The notes under the pieces are model-generated. The model was not told the DNA's origin and did no database searches. It saw only the letters and a program-made list of their open reading frames with translations. This document shows, piece by piece, positions 26,725-35,155 of a DNA stretch of 64,000 nucleotides (positions are counted from its first letter, which is position 1; every line of letters begins with the position of its first letter). The DNA is from an uncultured bacterium (GTDB taxonomy: Bacteria > Vulcanimicrobiota > Xenobia > Xenobiales > Xenobiaceae): contig CAKUDB010000008.1 of NCBI GenBank assembly GCA_934644775.1, forward strand, positions 28,157 to 92,156, given 5' to 3'. The position numbers and the translations under genes are program-made.

Positions 26725-28794
26725 CTAAGAAAGAGGATGTTCGAACTTAATCTTAGAGAGATTATCTTTTAAGTGATCGTCTTCCTGCTCAGGTTTGGTA
26801 GCTTCTTCCACTTTTATGGCAGCCTTTACTTTAGCCTCTTCAATTTTTACTTGTTCTAGACCACTAAGAGTCTTGGCAGTATAGAACATACAAGCCAAAG
26901 GTGCCAAAGTAAGCTCTAAAGAGAGCTGGTGAGCCCCCAAAGGCACCGGCTGGGCGGCCAATTCTTCTTCTACTTTGTAGCCGCTGCCTCCGTACTGGGG
27001 ATCGTCAGAATTGAGCTCTAACTTCCAATGGCCTTCTACTTCCATAGGCAAACCGATCCGGTAATTGACACGCGGCACAGGGGTAAAGTTGCAAACAACC
27101 ATAACTACACTGCCCCTGCCTAAAGGATAGCGCACGAAAATAGCTACGCTGTTAAGAGGATCGTCACATTGTAACCAAGTAAAACCGCCCGGACTGTTGT
27201 CCAGCTCCCAAAGTTCGGGATGTTCCTTATAGAAATAGTTGAGAGAACGGCACCACTCTTGCATTTGCTGGTGGGGCTTTTCGTCTAACAAATGCCAGTC
27301 TAAAGACTGATTAAAGTTCCACTCATTCCACTGGGCAAATTCATTGCCCATAAAGCTAAGCTTCTTACCCGGATAGCCAATCATATAACCATACAAAGTG
27401 CGCAAATTGGCATAACTTTGCCACTGGTCGCCGGGCATCTTATTCAGAAGGGAACGCTTACCGTAAACTACTTCATCATGCGAAAAAGGCAGAATAAAAT
27501 CTTCGGAATACTGATAAAGCATACCGAAAGTCAACTTATTATAGCTATAACGGCGGTAGATGGGATCGTCGGACATAAACTTGAGAGTATCGTGCATCCA
27601 ACCCATATTCCATTTGAAGGTAAAACCTAAGCCGCCCTCGTCGACAGGGCCAGTTACGTGAGCCCAAGAAGTAGACTCCTCGGCGCAAGTGAAGCAACCG
27701 GGACACTCTTTAATAACGGCGCTATTAAAATCGCGCAAGAAGGAGACAGCTTCCAAGTTTTCATGGCCGCCATATTTATTGGGAACCCAACCGCCGCTCT
27801 GTTTGCCATAATCTAAGTAAAGCATAGAAGCTACTGCGTCTACTCGGATACCGTCTATATGGTAGCACTCTAACCAAAAGAGACCGGAAGAGATAAGGAA
27901 ATTGCGGACTTCGTTGCGTCCGTAGTTAAAAATATAAGTCCCCCACTGCGGATGACACCCCTGGCGCGGATCTTCATGCTCGTAAAGGCAACTGCCGTCG
28001 AAGCGAGCTAAACTAAAAGCATCTTTAGGGAAATGGGCCGGCACCCAATCCAAAATGACCCCAATCCCGTTACAGTGCAACTCGTCGATAAGGTGCATGA
28101 GCTGCTCGGGAGTGCCGAAACGACTGGTAGGAGCAAAATAACCGGTAGACTGATACCCCCAGGAACCATCGTAAGGATATTCAGTCAAAGGCATAAACTC
28201 TACATGGGTATAGCCCATCTCTTTGAGATAAGGAACCAACTCTTGAGCAGCTTCTTCGTAAGTAAGGTAATCGGTACCATTTTTGCGACGCCAAGAGGCT
28301 AAATTACATTCATAAATATTCATAGCCTGACGGCGAATAGAGCTTTGGGCTCTCTGGGCCATCCATTCAGCGTCTCTCCACTGATATTTGCCAATATCCC
28401 AAATAACGGAAGCTTTTCCCCACTCGCTCCCCGTACGCCTCATCTCGGTGGCAAAAGCGTAAGGATCTGCCTTTTCAAGGATAATGTCCTGGTGAGGCTT
28501 AATGGCATATTTGTAGCAATCGCCTTCTTTTAAACCAGGGATGAAACCTTGCCAAACACCTGTATCATTATTAAGGATCAAAGGGTTGACGTCGGGAGTC
28601 CATTTATTTAGATCACAAATAACAGAAACACGCTCGGCATTAGGAGCCCAAACCGCAAAATGAACGCCTTTCTGCCCCTCATAAGTGGCCAAATGGGCAC
28701 CCATACGGCGATAGGCCTTATGATGAGCGGCTTTACACCACAAATAACGATCGTAGGACGTCATGACTGGCAATTTTTCATGAACTTTATCCAT
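26725..28794 (-). CDS. glgB: 1,4-alpha-glucan branching enzyme
   Basis: It makes alpha-1,6 branches in glycogen. The 689-residue protein has an N-terminal CBM48-like domain (HFAVWAPNAERVSVICDLN), a GH13 barrel with DGIRVDAV (nucleophile Asp), ECPGCFTCAEEST (acid/base Glu) and LPFSHDEVVYGK (transition-state His-Asp), then a C-terminal beta domain. About 50 extra residues at the end are Lys/Glu-rich and unlike the rest. The length fits the eukaryote-like/short branching enzymes rather than the roughly 730-residue GlgB, though GYQSTGYFAPTSRFG is typical of the bacterial one. A glucan phosphorylase gene lies 16 kb away; no glgA or glgC is in view. Confidence 0.93.
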   Translation of the reverse strand: MDKVHEKLPVMTSYDRYLWCKAAHHKAYRRMGAHLATYEGQKGVHFAVWAPNAERVSVICDLNKWTPDVNPLILNNDTGVWQGFIPGLKEGDCYKYAIKPHQDIILEKADPYAFATEMRRTGSEWGKASVIWDIGKYQWRDAEWMAQRAQSSIRRQAMNIYECNLASWRRKNGTDYLTYEEAAQELVPYLKEMGYTHVEFMPLTEYPYDGSWGYQSTGYFAPTSRFGTPEQLMHLIDELHCNGIGVILDWVPAHFPKDAFSLARFDGSCLYEHEDPRQGCHPQWGTYIFNYGRNEVRNFLISSGLFWLECYHIDGIRVDAVASMLYLDYGKQSGGWVPNKYGGHENLEAVSFLRDFNSAVIKECPGCFTCAEESTSWAHVTGPVDEGGLGFTFKWNMGWMHDTLKFMSDDPIYRRYSYNKLTFGMLYQYSEDFILPFSHDEVVYGKRSLLNKMPGDQWQSYANLRTLYGYMIGYPGKKLSFMGNEFAQWNEWNFNQSLDWHLLDEKPHQQMQEWCRSLNYFYKEHPELWELDNSPGGFTWLQCDDPLNSVAIFVRYPLGRGSVVMVVCNFTPVPRVNYRIGLPMEVEGHWKLELNSDDPQYGGSGYKVEEELAAQPVPLGAHQLSLELTLAPLACMFYTAKTLSGLEQVKIEEAKVKAAIKVEEATKPEQEDDHLKDNLSKIKFEHPLS

Positions 28795-29116
28795 ACTTCA
28801 CAACTCCTAATAAAAACAAATCCTGTAAGAAAAAGCGCTAAAAATTACCCCATATATAAGGTAATTCGAGACGCCTTAAGAGTTACCATCATCACCAATA
28901 ATAAACCACATAGAGACGGCACCTCTGTGTATCATACGACAAATAGGCTCTAAGGAATAGGTGAAAAGGAGCCCAAAATAGCTAAAGAGATAAAAATATT
29001 TGTTCCAAACGGTGTATTCTACATCAATAAAGTACCAACATAGGCATATAGCCAATTCACCCCTAAATTATATGTCATATACAACATTTTTACAGCCGAC
29101 AGCCCTAAGAAAAGAG

Positions 29117-29163
29117 ATGGCCCTTTTTTGTTACTTTTGGGAAGAATAACAAATCGGGGCCAT
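29117..29163 (-). repeat. Large imperfect hairpin (possible terminator)
   Basis: ATGGCCC pairs with GGGCCAT, with inner pairing between TTGTTA and TAACAA. On the minus strand it is followed by CTCTTTTC, a weak T-tract. Confidence 0.45.
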
Positions 29164-29173
29164 TACTCATATT

Positions 29174-29210
29174 GCTCAATATAGAGAGCCATATGGCTAC
29201 TAAATTGAGC
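29174..29210. repeat. Nested inverted repeat with 12-bp palindrome
   Basis: GCTCAAT (29174-29180) pairs with ATTGAGC (29204-29210), enclosing the palindrome AGCCATATGGCT at 29187-29198. There is no T-run on either side, so an operator-like site is as likely as a hairpin. Confidence 0.5.
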
Positions 29211-29220
29211 CTATATATTT

Positions 29221-30333
29221 TTATTCGTAGCTCATAGCACTTTCAAAGTAACGCTGGTTGAGGCTGTGGCAAATTTGCGAAGTTTCGGTTATGCGCTGGG
29301 CAGTCTTCTCACATTGCTCATCTATGGTACCCAAAAAGCCCTTATATTCAAGCTGGAGCTCCATAGGAGGAATGGGAATAGGCAATTCGTTCAAGGAAGA
29401 CTTGGGAAGTTTGGGCATAACGCCACCGCGCAAGCTAGAAGTAATATCTAAGCTATTGATAACCATTTCCAAATATTCGGGAATAACGCCAGCATCAGGA
29501 TTGATACGTAAAACGTGAACCAGATCGCTAGCCCAAATTTTGCCATGCACAGCTTTGGCAATAGGAGCATCGCCAGAAGTAAGTATCGAACCGACCTTAG
29601 CCACTAAGAGCAAATCTTCATCGAAAAGGTACTCGTCGACGCTGTCGACAATGTCAATAGAATCGTAATAAGGATATTCGCCGGGCACTCTATCTTTAGC
29701 TAAAAGCGAACGAGACTTCAAACGCTCAGTTAAAGCCCCCAAAGGCTTAACTTCCCAAGCGCGATCGTTGACGTCGACCTGACCGAAGAGTTCGGTAAAG
29801 CGGGCAGCCACCAAATCTTCCGACTTATCCAGCTGTTCAAATTGCAAATTCATTAAGTCGTAAGCATTGCGCAATACATCGGCTATAAGCTCTTGCTCTT
29901 TCAAACTGGGCAGAGGAATGACCGTCTCTTGTAAATCGTCGATAGAAACGTCATCTTCAAGTAAGCCAGCATTTTCATCATCTTCAAGTTTACTGAAGAT
30001 ATAAGAGAGAGCGTAAGCCATGTATAAAGGATTTAATTGCTCGGTATCAGGGCATAAACGGCAGAAATGGTGGCTAAAGAGAGCATCTTCACCGTTCCAA
30101 GGCTCGATGGATAAACGATCCGTAAGCGATACTAAATATTCACCGTCGTGGACTAGCTGTTCTTTGGAGTAATCACCGGTATAATAGGTAGAAGCCTGCC
30201 CTTTTTCAATATCACTGTGAAGAATGACAGGAACTCCCTCAGTTCCATCTTCGTTAAGTAGACTGCGATCGATATTTACTCCGCCTTGAAAAGCGCAAAC
30301 ATCACCTAAGCGGGTCATTTTATACTCTGACAT
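29221..30333 (-). CDS. Orphan type I restriction specificity (HsdS)-like protein
   Basis: The 370-residue protein has the two-half layout of HsdS. The first target-recognition domain opens with KMTRLGDVCAFQGGVNID and ends in a helical spacer after VIPLPSLKEQELIADVLRNA; the second opens with WEVKPLGALTERLKSR and ends PIPIPPMELQLEYKGFLGTIDEQCEK. The P-L-P-x-x-x-E-Q motif before each long helix is a family signature. HsdS normally needs HsdM and HsdR, and neither is within the window on either side. It could be a stand-alone DNA-binding or target-recognition protein, a partner for a distant MTase, or a remnant. AAGGGG precedes the start. Confidence 0.75.
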   Translation of the reverse strand: MSEYKMTRLGDVCAFQGGVNIDRSLLNEDGTEGVPVILHSDIEKGQASTYYTGDYSKEQLVHDGEYLVSLTDRLSIEPWNGEDALFSHHFCRLCPDTEQLNPLYMAYALSYIFSKLEDDENAGLLEDDVSIDDLQETVIPLPSLKEQELIADVLRNAYDLMNLQFEQLDKSEDLVAARFTELFGQVDVNDRAWEVKPLGALTERLKSRSLLAKDRVPGEYPYYDSIDIVDSVDEYLFDEDLLLVAKVGSILTSGDAPIAKAVHGKIWASDLVHVLRINPDAGVIPEYLEMVINSLDITSSLRGGVMPKLPKSSLNELPIPIPPMELQLEYKGFLGTIDEQCEKTAQRITETSQICHSLNQRYFESAMSYE

Positions 30334-30471
30334 ATCGAACCCCTTTCAAGATATCTTATGGCACAACTATTCATTGAACTTCGGTTCCTTCTGTAAAGAT
30401 TCAAGATTCTCCCCCTGCCTATTTTCTTTTACCAATCTGACCTTAATAGACCCACAGACTCTCAAATCTGC

Positions 30472-31185
30472 TTATTTTTCTTCAGCAACGATTACTTCTT
30501 CGTTACTTAAAGCCATATTATAAAAAGCCGCTAAGACTCCGCCAATTAGGGGGGCGATAATAAAAACCCAAACTTGAGCTAAAGCTTGGCCTCCTTTAAT
30601 ACAGGCCGGAGCTAAACTGCGAGCCGGATTGACCGAAGTGCCGGTTAAAGGTAAGCCGACGATATGGACGACTATTAAACATAAACCTATAACTAAACCA
30701 GCCACATTGGCATACTCAGGTTTGGCAGTAACAAATAGTACAGTAGAAACGAAACAGAATGTAAGTACAACTTCAGTTAAGAAGGCTATAGTAGCGCTAA
30801 TTTTGGCGTTGCTGGCATCTTCAAAGCCGTTACAACCAAAGCCTCCGTTGGCCACCCCCAAAACCTCATGGCTACCTATAATAGCATACAAGAGGAAAGC
30901 TCCCACAAAAGCGCCCATAACTTGAGCAACCATATAAGCGATAAAATCTTTAGTTTCCATGCGCCCCTGAATAATCATGGCCAAGGAAACTGCTGGATTG
31001 AGATGGCAACCTGAAACCGGGCCAATCGAATAAACCATGGCCATAAGTACCAAGCCAAAAGCCACAGCCACCCCCAAATAACCGCAACCCACACTGGAGG
31101 TAGGGACTTTGTGTAAAATGGCGGCACCGCAGCCAAAAAAGACCAACATAGCCGTACCCATAAATTCAGCTAGATATTTTTTCAT
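30472..31185 (-). CDS. aqpZ: Aquaporin Z-type water channel
   Basis: Six membrane helices plus two NPA half-helices: HLNPAVS in the first half and SVNPARS in the second. The selectivity residues match AqpZ: Phe in VAVAFGLVL, His in IVVHIVG, Thr in PLTGTS and Arg in NPARS, so water rather than glycerol is the expected substrate. 237 residues, slightly longer at the C-terminus than E. coli AqpZ. It starts only 20 bp after the end of the 906-residue protein gene on the same strand, so the two are likely cotranscribed. Confidence 0.93.
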   Translation of the reverse strand: MKKYLAEFMGTAMLVFFGCGAAILHKVPTSSVGCGYLGVAVAFGLVLMAMVYSIGPVSGCHLNPAVSLAMIIQGRMETKDFIAYMVAQVMGAFVGAFLLYAIIGSHEVLGVANGGFGCNGFEDASNAKISATIAFLTEVVLTFCFVSTVLFVTAKPEYANVAGLVIGLCLIVVHIVGLPLTGTSVNPARSLAPACIKGGQALAQVWVFIIAPLIGGVLAAFYNMALSNEEVIVAEEK

Positions 31186-31205
31186 AGAGCAACCTCTCCG
31201 TCTGT

Positions 31206-33926
31206 CTAAATATAGTTATCGTTTTGCAAATAAGAAGTCCACAATAATTGCAAAGATTTGCGCAAAAATTCGTCTTTGGCTTGTAAATCAGCATATAAGG
31301 CACAGAAGCCCTCTTGGGCCAAAATATTGTAGTCGGAGCGCATACCGGCAAATAAACGGGCCAAGCCGTAAGAAGCCTCAGTTATGCCGACAGACTTAGC
31401 AGCAAATCTGTTGGCATCTCCGTCTAATATTGACGTAAAGGGACGCCTAGCAAACAAAAATTCTTTTAAAAGCAAGAAAGGTTCATAATTGGTAATTCGA
31501 TACAAACGGGTAATCGTTTCTGGTATCTTTCGGTAAAGATTGGGAGTATCGGCATCGTAATTGCTAACAACTTTAAGCCAAGGCTCAGCAGCTTCTGTGC
31601 CACTTTCGACACACATTTTTACTACCGTTTCAAGCAATTTGCACATCATGGTATCGTTTAAGGATAAGCGAGAATACCAAAGTTGCGTATGATTATGGTA
31701 AAGTTGGAAACATTTACGCAAGATAATAAATTGTTGTTCAGCTGGCGTAAGCTGAGCCATCTTGGCATGTAAGATAAAGATCTTACCTTTTTCAAAATTA
31801 AAAGCCTTAATAAAAAATTGCTCTTGTCCGTTGTAATAGCGCAAATCAACATCGGCAAATTTAAAAATACGCGCATTTAAGCGTCCGAAAAGTTCGGCAG
31901 GCTTAAAATTGAAAGGAATAAGTTCAGCTCCTTCAATTATACTATTGAAGCGTTCAGGCCAAGCGGCAGGCTCAATGGCAGCCTCAGGAAAAAGCTTGTT
32001 AAGGATAAAGTCGACCACCTTGCCAGCACTATCCTGGCTATGGTAGCGCTCCATATCGACTGGAGAAATTTGTACAGGTCCCAAAGGTACTAAACTTTCG
32101 ATCTTATCTTCTACAGCTTTGGCTTTATCTTTACTCTCAAGATAGAGCGCCTCAATCATGTCCAAAACTGGTTTATATTTTTTGTTGACAGGATTCTTGG
32201 CTTGCTCAAAAAGTTCGTCAAAAAGTTCGGGACAAGTAGTTATCTCTCGCAATGATTCGACGGTATTATCAATACTAGCGGAAGTCACCCCCACTTTTAA
32301 TAAGTAATAATGCAAAGCAGCATCATCGGGAGACTTTACCGATATAGAGGCGGCTAAACGAAGAAACTTGCGAGCGGTAATCGGATATTGGGCGCAAACT
32401 AAAGCCAAAATAAAGAGCACCTTTTTGAGCTTAAGCTCAGAATTGTCGGCAGCCATTTTATTGACGATAGCCTGAACCATATCTTTAGCATAGTTTTCCC
32501 AGTAGTTGGTACGGAAACTGTCATAAAGCAAAGGTAAGCCAGCCTTATAGGCGTCTTCCCAGCGAGCCATATTGATGTAATTATGTAAAATAGCCAAATT
32601 GGGTTGTAAAATATAGCTATCTTGTTTAAGCAATCGGGCCAACTTAGCTAAAGCTAAATCGTATTCGCCATTTTCTGAAAGCTCGAGGCTGGCTTTCACC
32701 TCGTCGAGCACTTGTTGGTCATCGCTGATAGTAAAATGGATATCTTCACCTAATTGGTGAAGCAACTCCAAAGGCGAGAGCTTTTCTGCTCCTTCTGTTT
32801 GCTCGACAATATCGCTTATCGCATCTAATTTATCAGCTAAAGCCGCCTCAAGAGTTAGTTCCAAACGATCTTTAAGCCTGCCGTCAGCAAACATGGGCAA
32901 CTTGAGTTTACTATTATTGACAATAGGCTCTTCCTCAAGTTTATCGGCAGCGGGCTCGGTAGCCACTTGGGCAGCAGCTTCGGCGGCAGACTCGGTAGCA
33001 GCAGGTTCTATACTGGCGGAAATTTCCTCAGTGGCAGGCGCTATTAAATTCGGCTCGGCCGCAGCCGGGTCAGGCTTATCGGAATTATCCTCAGAGCTAG
33101 AGGCAGAGTCAGATGAAGGCAACGCTTCAACCGCCACCGTAGCTTTGGCACCAGTCTTTTTCAAGCGTCGCCCGCCGCCAGTTCCTTTTAATCCTTTAGG
33201 GCCACGCCCGGCAGAGATAGAAACTTTCACGAGCTCTCGCAAAGCCGCTTTGGGATCGGCATGTTTAAGCGGCCTTTTAGGTTGGGAGGCAGGCCCGGAG
33301 GTAGGCTGGGCAGCAGCTTCAGCGGTAGGCTCGGCGGCGGCTTCGGCAGCAGGCTCGGCAGCAGCTTCGGCGGTAGGCTGGGCAGCAGCTTCAGCGGTAG
33401 GCTCGGCGGCGGCTTCGGTGGCGGACTCGGCAGCGGCTTCGGTGGCGGACTCGGCAGCGGACTCGGCAGCGGCTTTGGCGGCAGGCTCGGCGGCGACTTC
33501 GGCGGCGGCTTCGGTGGCGGGCTGGGCAGCGGCTTCGGTGGCGGGCTGGGCAGCGGCTTCGGTGGCGAGCTCAACAATGCCGAGCAACTTGGTAAGCTGG
33601 CCGTAATATTGGGCGTATAACTGGGGAGCACATTCTTTCAAGCTGCCGATAGCGGCCACACAGAGACGCTCTATTTTACTCGAGCGCTGCTCTAACTCGG
33701 CAAGTTGGCCTTTAAGCTCTTTGAGCGTTGCATTAGTAGTTAGAGCCCGCTTACGCCAATCGGCGCATTCAGACTTGAGCACACTATTTGCGCCGCGAGC
33801 CGCTTCCAATTCTTCTCGGCTGCCATTATCTACGCTTAAATTCTGTAAAAAAAGATCGGTAGCTTCGACAATACCTTCAAAATGTTCGCGCAAACTAGCG
33901 ACTAAAATCTGACGTTCATCTGCCAT
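31206..33926 (-). CDS. Large protein of unknown function with Ala/Glu/Pro repeat tract
   Basis: The 906-residue protein has three parts. Residues 1-115 are helical and Glu/Leu-rich (likely coiled coil). Residues about 120-210 are a degenerate repeat of ATEAAAQP/AEAAAEP units, followed by a basic Gly/Lys stretch and more acidic Ala/Glu/Pro linker to about 330. The rest (about 340-906) is helical, with TPR-like rhythm (ENGEYDLALAKLARLLKQD, LPLLYDSFRTNYWENY), ending in a domain with FIKAFNFEKGKIFILHAKMAQLTPAEQQFIILRKC. The end resembles a degenerate metalloprotease-like module seen in some TPR proteins, but I cannot see an HExxH. No signal peptide is evident. Function unknown. It leads the transcript into aqpZ. 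Confidence 0.6.
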   Translation of the reverse strand: MADERQILVASLREHFEGIVEATDLFLQNLSVDNGSREELEAARGANSVLKSECADWRKRALTTNATLKELKGQLAELEQRSSKIERLCVAAIGSLKECAPQLYAQYYGQLTKLLGIVELATEAAAQPATEAAAQPATEAAAEVAAEPAAKAAAESAAESATEAAAESATEAAAEPTAEAAAQPTAEAAAEPAAEAAAEPTAEAAAQPTSGPASQPKRPLKHADPKAALRELVKVSISAGRGPKGLKGTGGGRRLKKTGAKATVAVEALPSSDSASSSEDNSDKPDPAAAEPNLIAPATEEISASIEPAATESAAEAAAQVATEPAADKLEEEPIVNNSKLKLPMFADGRLKDRLELTLEAALADKLDAISDIVEQTEGAEKLSPLELLHQLGEDIHFTISDDQQVLDEVKASLELSENGEYDLALAKLARLLKQDSYILQPNLAILHNYINMARWEDAYKAGLPLLYDSFRTNYWENYAKDMVQAIVNKMAADNSELKLKKVLFILALVCAQYPITARKFLRLAASISVKSPDDAALHYYLLKVGVTSASIDNTVESLREITTCPELFDELFEQAKNPVNKKYKPVLDMIEALYLESKDKAKAVEDKIESLVPLGPVQISPVDMERYHSQDSAGKVVDFILNKLFPEAAIEPAAWPERFNSIIEGAELIPFNFKPAELFGRLNARIFKFADVDLRYYNGQEQFFIKAFNFEKGKIFILHAKMAQLTPAEQQFIILRKCFQLYHNHTQLWYSRLSLNDTMMCKLLETVVKMCVESGTEAAEPWLKVVSNYDADTPNLYRKIPETITRLYRITNYEPFLLLKEFLFARRPFTSILDGDANRFAAKSVGITEASYGLARLFAGMRSDYNILAQEGFCALYADLQAKDEFLRKSLQLLWTSYLQNDNYI
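33286..33570. repeat. Low-complexity coding repeat (GGC/AGC/TCGG-rich)
   Basis: Within the 906-residue gene the DNA repeats short units such as GCGGCTTCGGCAGCAGG, with variable GGT/GGC swaps, about 15 times. The units are multiples of 3 (about 18 bp), so expansion keeps the reading frame. Other frames in the region are also open because of the bias, but they show no sign of translation. Confidence 0.8.
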
Positions 33927-34162
33927 ATCAGCAACTCCAAACGATTTTTTTATTAGGCTTTACCGCCCCAAAGACAGGGTGACAGAATTGGCTAAAATAA
34001 CTGTTTTTACCTGCTTCTAAAGGCCAATGCGCTTTGTGATTAGGAAGTAATTGGCGGCAATTATACCTTAAAAACCAACACTAGAATTTGTCTGCCTTAT
34101 CGTTATGTGCTATCATTGGCGGCAACACCAAACTAGGAGCCTTTCCCCGGGCAACAGAACAT

Positions 34163-34747
34163 ATGAATGACGCTTTAGCATTTTTATGCGAATTTTTAAG
34201 GAAACCGACTCAAGTAGGGGCTATTTATCCTAGCTCGCAGGAACTGGCCAGAGAGATTGTCACTCAAGCCAACGTAGAACAAGCCAAAGTGATCGTTGAG
34301 TTTGGAGCCGGCACAGGCGTATTTACCAGAGAAATTATAAAACGCAAACCCGCAGAAGCCTTTTTTTTCTCTATCGAACAAAATAAATCACTCGTAGAAG
34401 TGCTTAAACGCGAATTACCTGGAACTGATATATGTTGTGATTCGGCAGCAGAGCTTCCCCGCCTTTTGCAAGAGCGCCACCTCCAAAGTGTCGACGCCAT
34501 AGTGAGCGGACTCCCTTGGGCGGCTTTTGACGAGCAATTGCAAGATTTACTATTGGCTCCAATTCTGCGATACTTGCAACCCGGAGGCAAATTTGTTACT
34601 TTTGCCTATCTCCAAGGCTTACTGCTGCCAGCAGGCCACAGATTTGCCAAAAAAATCCGCTCAAAATTTGCTAGAGTAGAAAAATCGCGTATAGTTTGGG
34701 GTAATTTACCTCCAGCTTTTGTCTATATTTGCACTAAAGAAAAGTAG
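34163..34747 (+). CDS. SAM-dependent methyltransferase (phospholipid N-methyltransferase-like)
   Basis: The product is 194 residues from the ATG at 34163. Its FLCEFLRKPTQVGAIYPSS opening, motif I VEFGAGTGVFTREI and motif IV VSGLPWAAF match the PmtA-like/rRNA-dimethylase-like group. PmtA methylates phosphatidylethanolamine; other members have unknown targets. A non-ATG start at 34088 would add 25 residues with no homologous look. No good ribosome site is seen for either start. It lies head-to-tail with a candidate RNA gene on the opposite strand. Confidence 0.75.
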   Translation: MNDALAFLCEFLRKPTQVGAIYPSSQELAREIVTQANVEQAKVIVEFGAGTGVFTREIIKRKPAEAFFFSIEQNKSLVEVLKRELPGTDICCDSAAELPRLLQERHLQSVDAIVSGLPWAAFDEQLQDLLLAPILRYLQPGGKFVTFAYLQGLLLPAGHRFAKKIRSKFARVEKSRIVWGNLPPAFVYICTKEK

Positions 34748-35155
34748 CTATAAATTTGCGACCAATATACCATACATAAGAAAAAGCCCTCGCAGTGTCA
34801 GTCGAGGCACAAAACACCACCAGAGCTTTTTTCGTTATAGTTGCGCAGAGGTCGCGGGGTCGACACATTCGCCCGCGTGTCGATGGGTAGCCGCCAGAGG
34901 TTTCACTCCCTGAACAAACTACCAAGTTGGCATTGTTTGTTCGCCCGTGCGCTCCTCTGCCCTAACAGTATAACAAAATAACGCCTAAAGTGCTATAGTT
35001 TTAGGCTCTTACCAAGCTATTCAAATAAAAAAATAGTAACGGCAGCAGACATAAATATGAGGGAACAGGAAAGGAACAGGCTTTTAACGTAGTCACCCGA
35101 GATTGTGGTATCTAATTTTAGATTTGGCAAGTTCAATCTTATGGAGGCCAATTTC
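34748..35155. other. Intergenic region holding the candidate RNA
   Basis: The methyltransferase stop is at 34747 and the signalling protein starts at 35156. The candidate minus-strand RNA (34781-34962) fills the left half. To its right, GCCTAAA...TTTAGGC (34983-35006) forms a further inverted repeat between the RNA promoter and the signalling gene. The 150 bp before the signalling gene shows no clear promoter boxes. Confidence 0.5.
34781..34962 (-). ncRNA. Candidate structured RNA, about 180 nt, with own promoter and terminator
   Basis: On the minus strand a -10 box TATACT (34967-34972) precedes a G-rich start. The first roughly 117 nt can close on themselves: GCAGAGG pairs with CCTCTGC, with internal hairpins GAACAAAC...GTTTGTTC and TCGACAC...GTGTCGA, while CGCGGG...CCCGCG offers a competing fold. 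The 3' end is a GC hairpin (CCTCG...CGAGG) followed by TTTTT. It lies in a gap with no ORF on this strand and convergent to a CDS. I do not recognise it as 5S, 4.5S/SRP (no GGAA domain), tmRNA or RNase P. Length fits 6S RNA, but the layout does not. Confidence 0.5.

Larger units (their letters stand above)
28795..29220. other. Intergenic region between glgB and the hsdS-like gene
   Basis: About 425 bp with no convincing gene. The left part, upstream of glgB, holds its probable promoter region, but I could not fix the boxes. The right part contains two inverted repeats (29117-29163 and 29174-29210). The second is centred on the 12-bp perfect palindrome AGCCATATGGCT at 29187-29198. They follow the hsdS-like gene on the minus strand and may be its terminator or protein-binding sites. 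Confidence 0.5.

Noticed and set aside
33286..33570. CRISPR-like array
   Set aside because: Units are short, adjacent and coding; there are no unique spacers.
33227..33631. Pro-rich and Gly/Leu-rich reading frames overlapping the 906-residue gene
   Set aside because: They exist only because the codon repeat of the main frame leaves other frames open; composition is pure repeat and no ribosome site is present.
34781..34962. 6S RNA identity for the candidate RNA
   Set aside because: Length fits, but the 5' and 3' ends do not close a 6S-type long stem with a central bubble; the closing helix is internal. Kept only as an unnamed RNA.
34741..34980. 5S rRNA or 4.5S/SRP RNA in the same place
   Set aside because: The 117-nt closed domain has 5S-like length and one GTGAAAC string, but no other 5S helices fit, and the GGAA-type SRP domain is missing.
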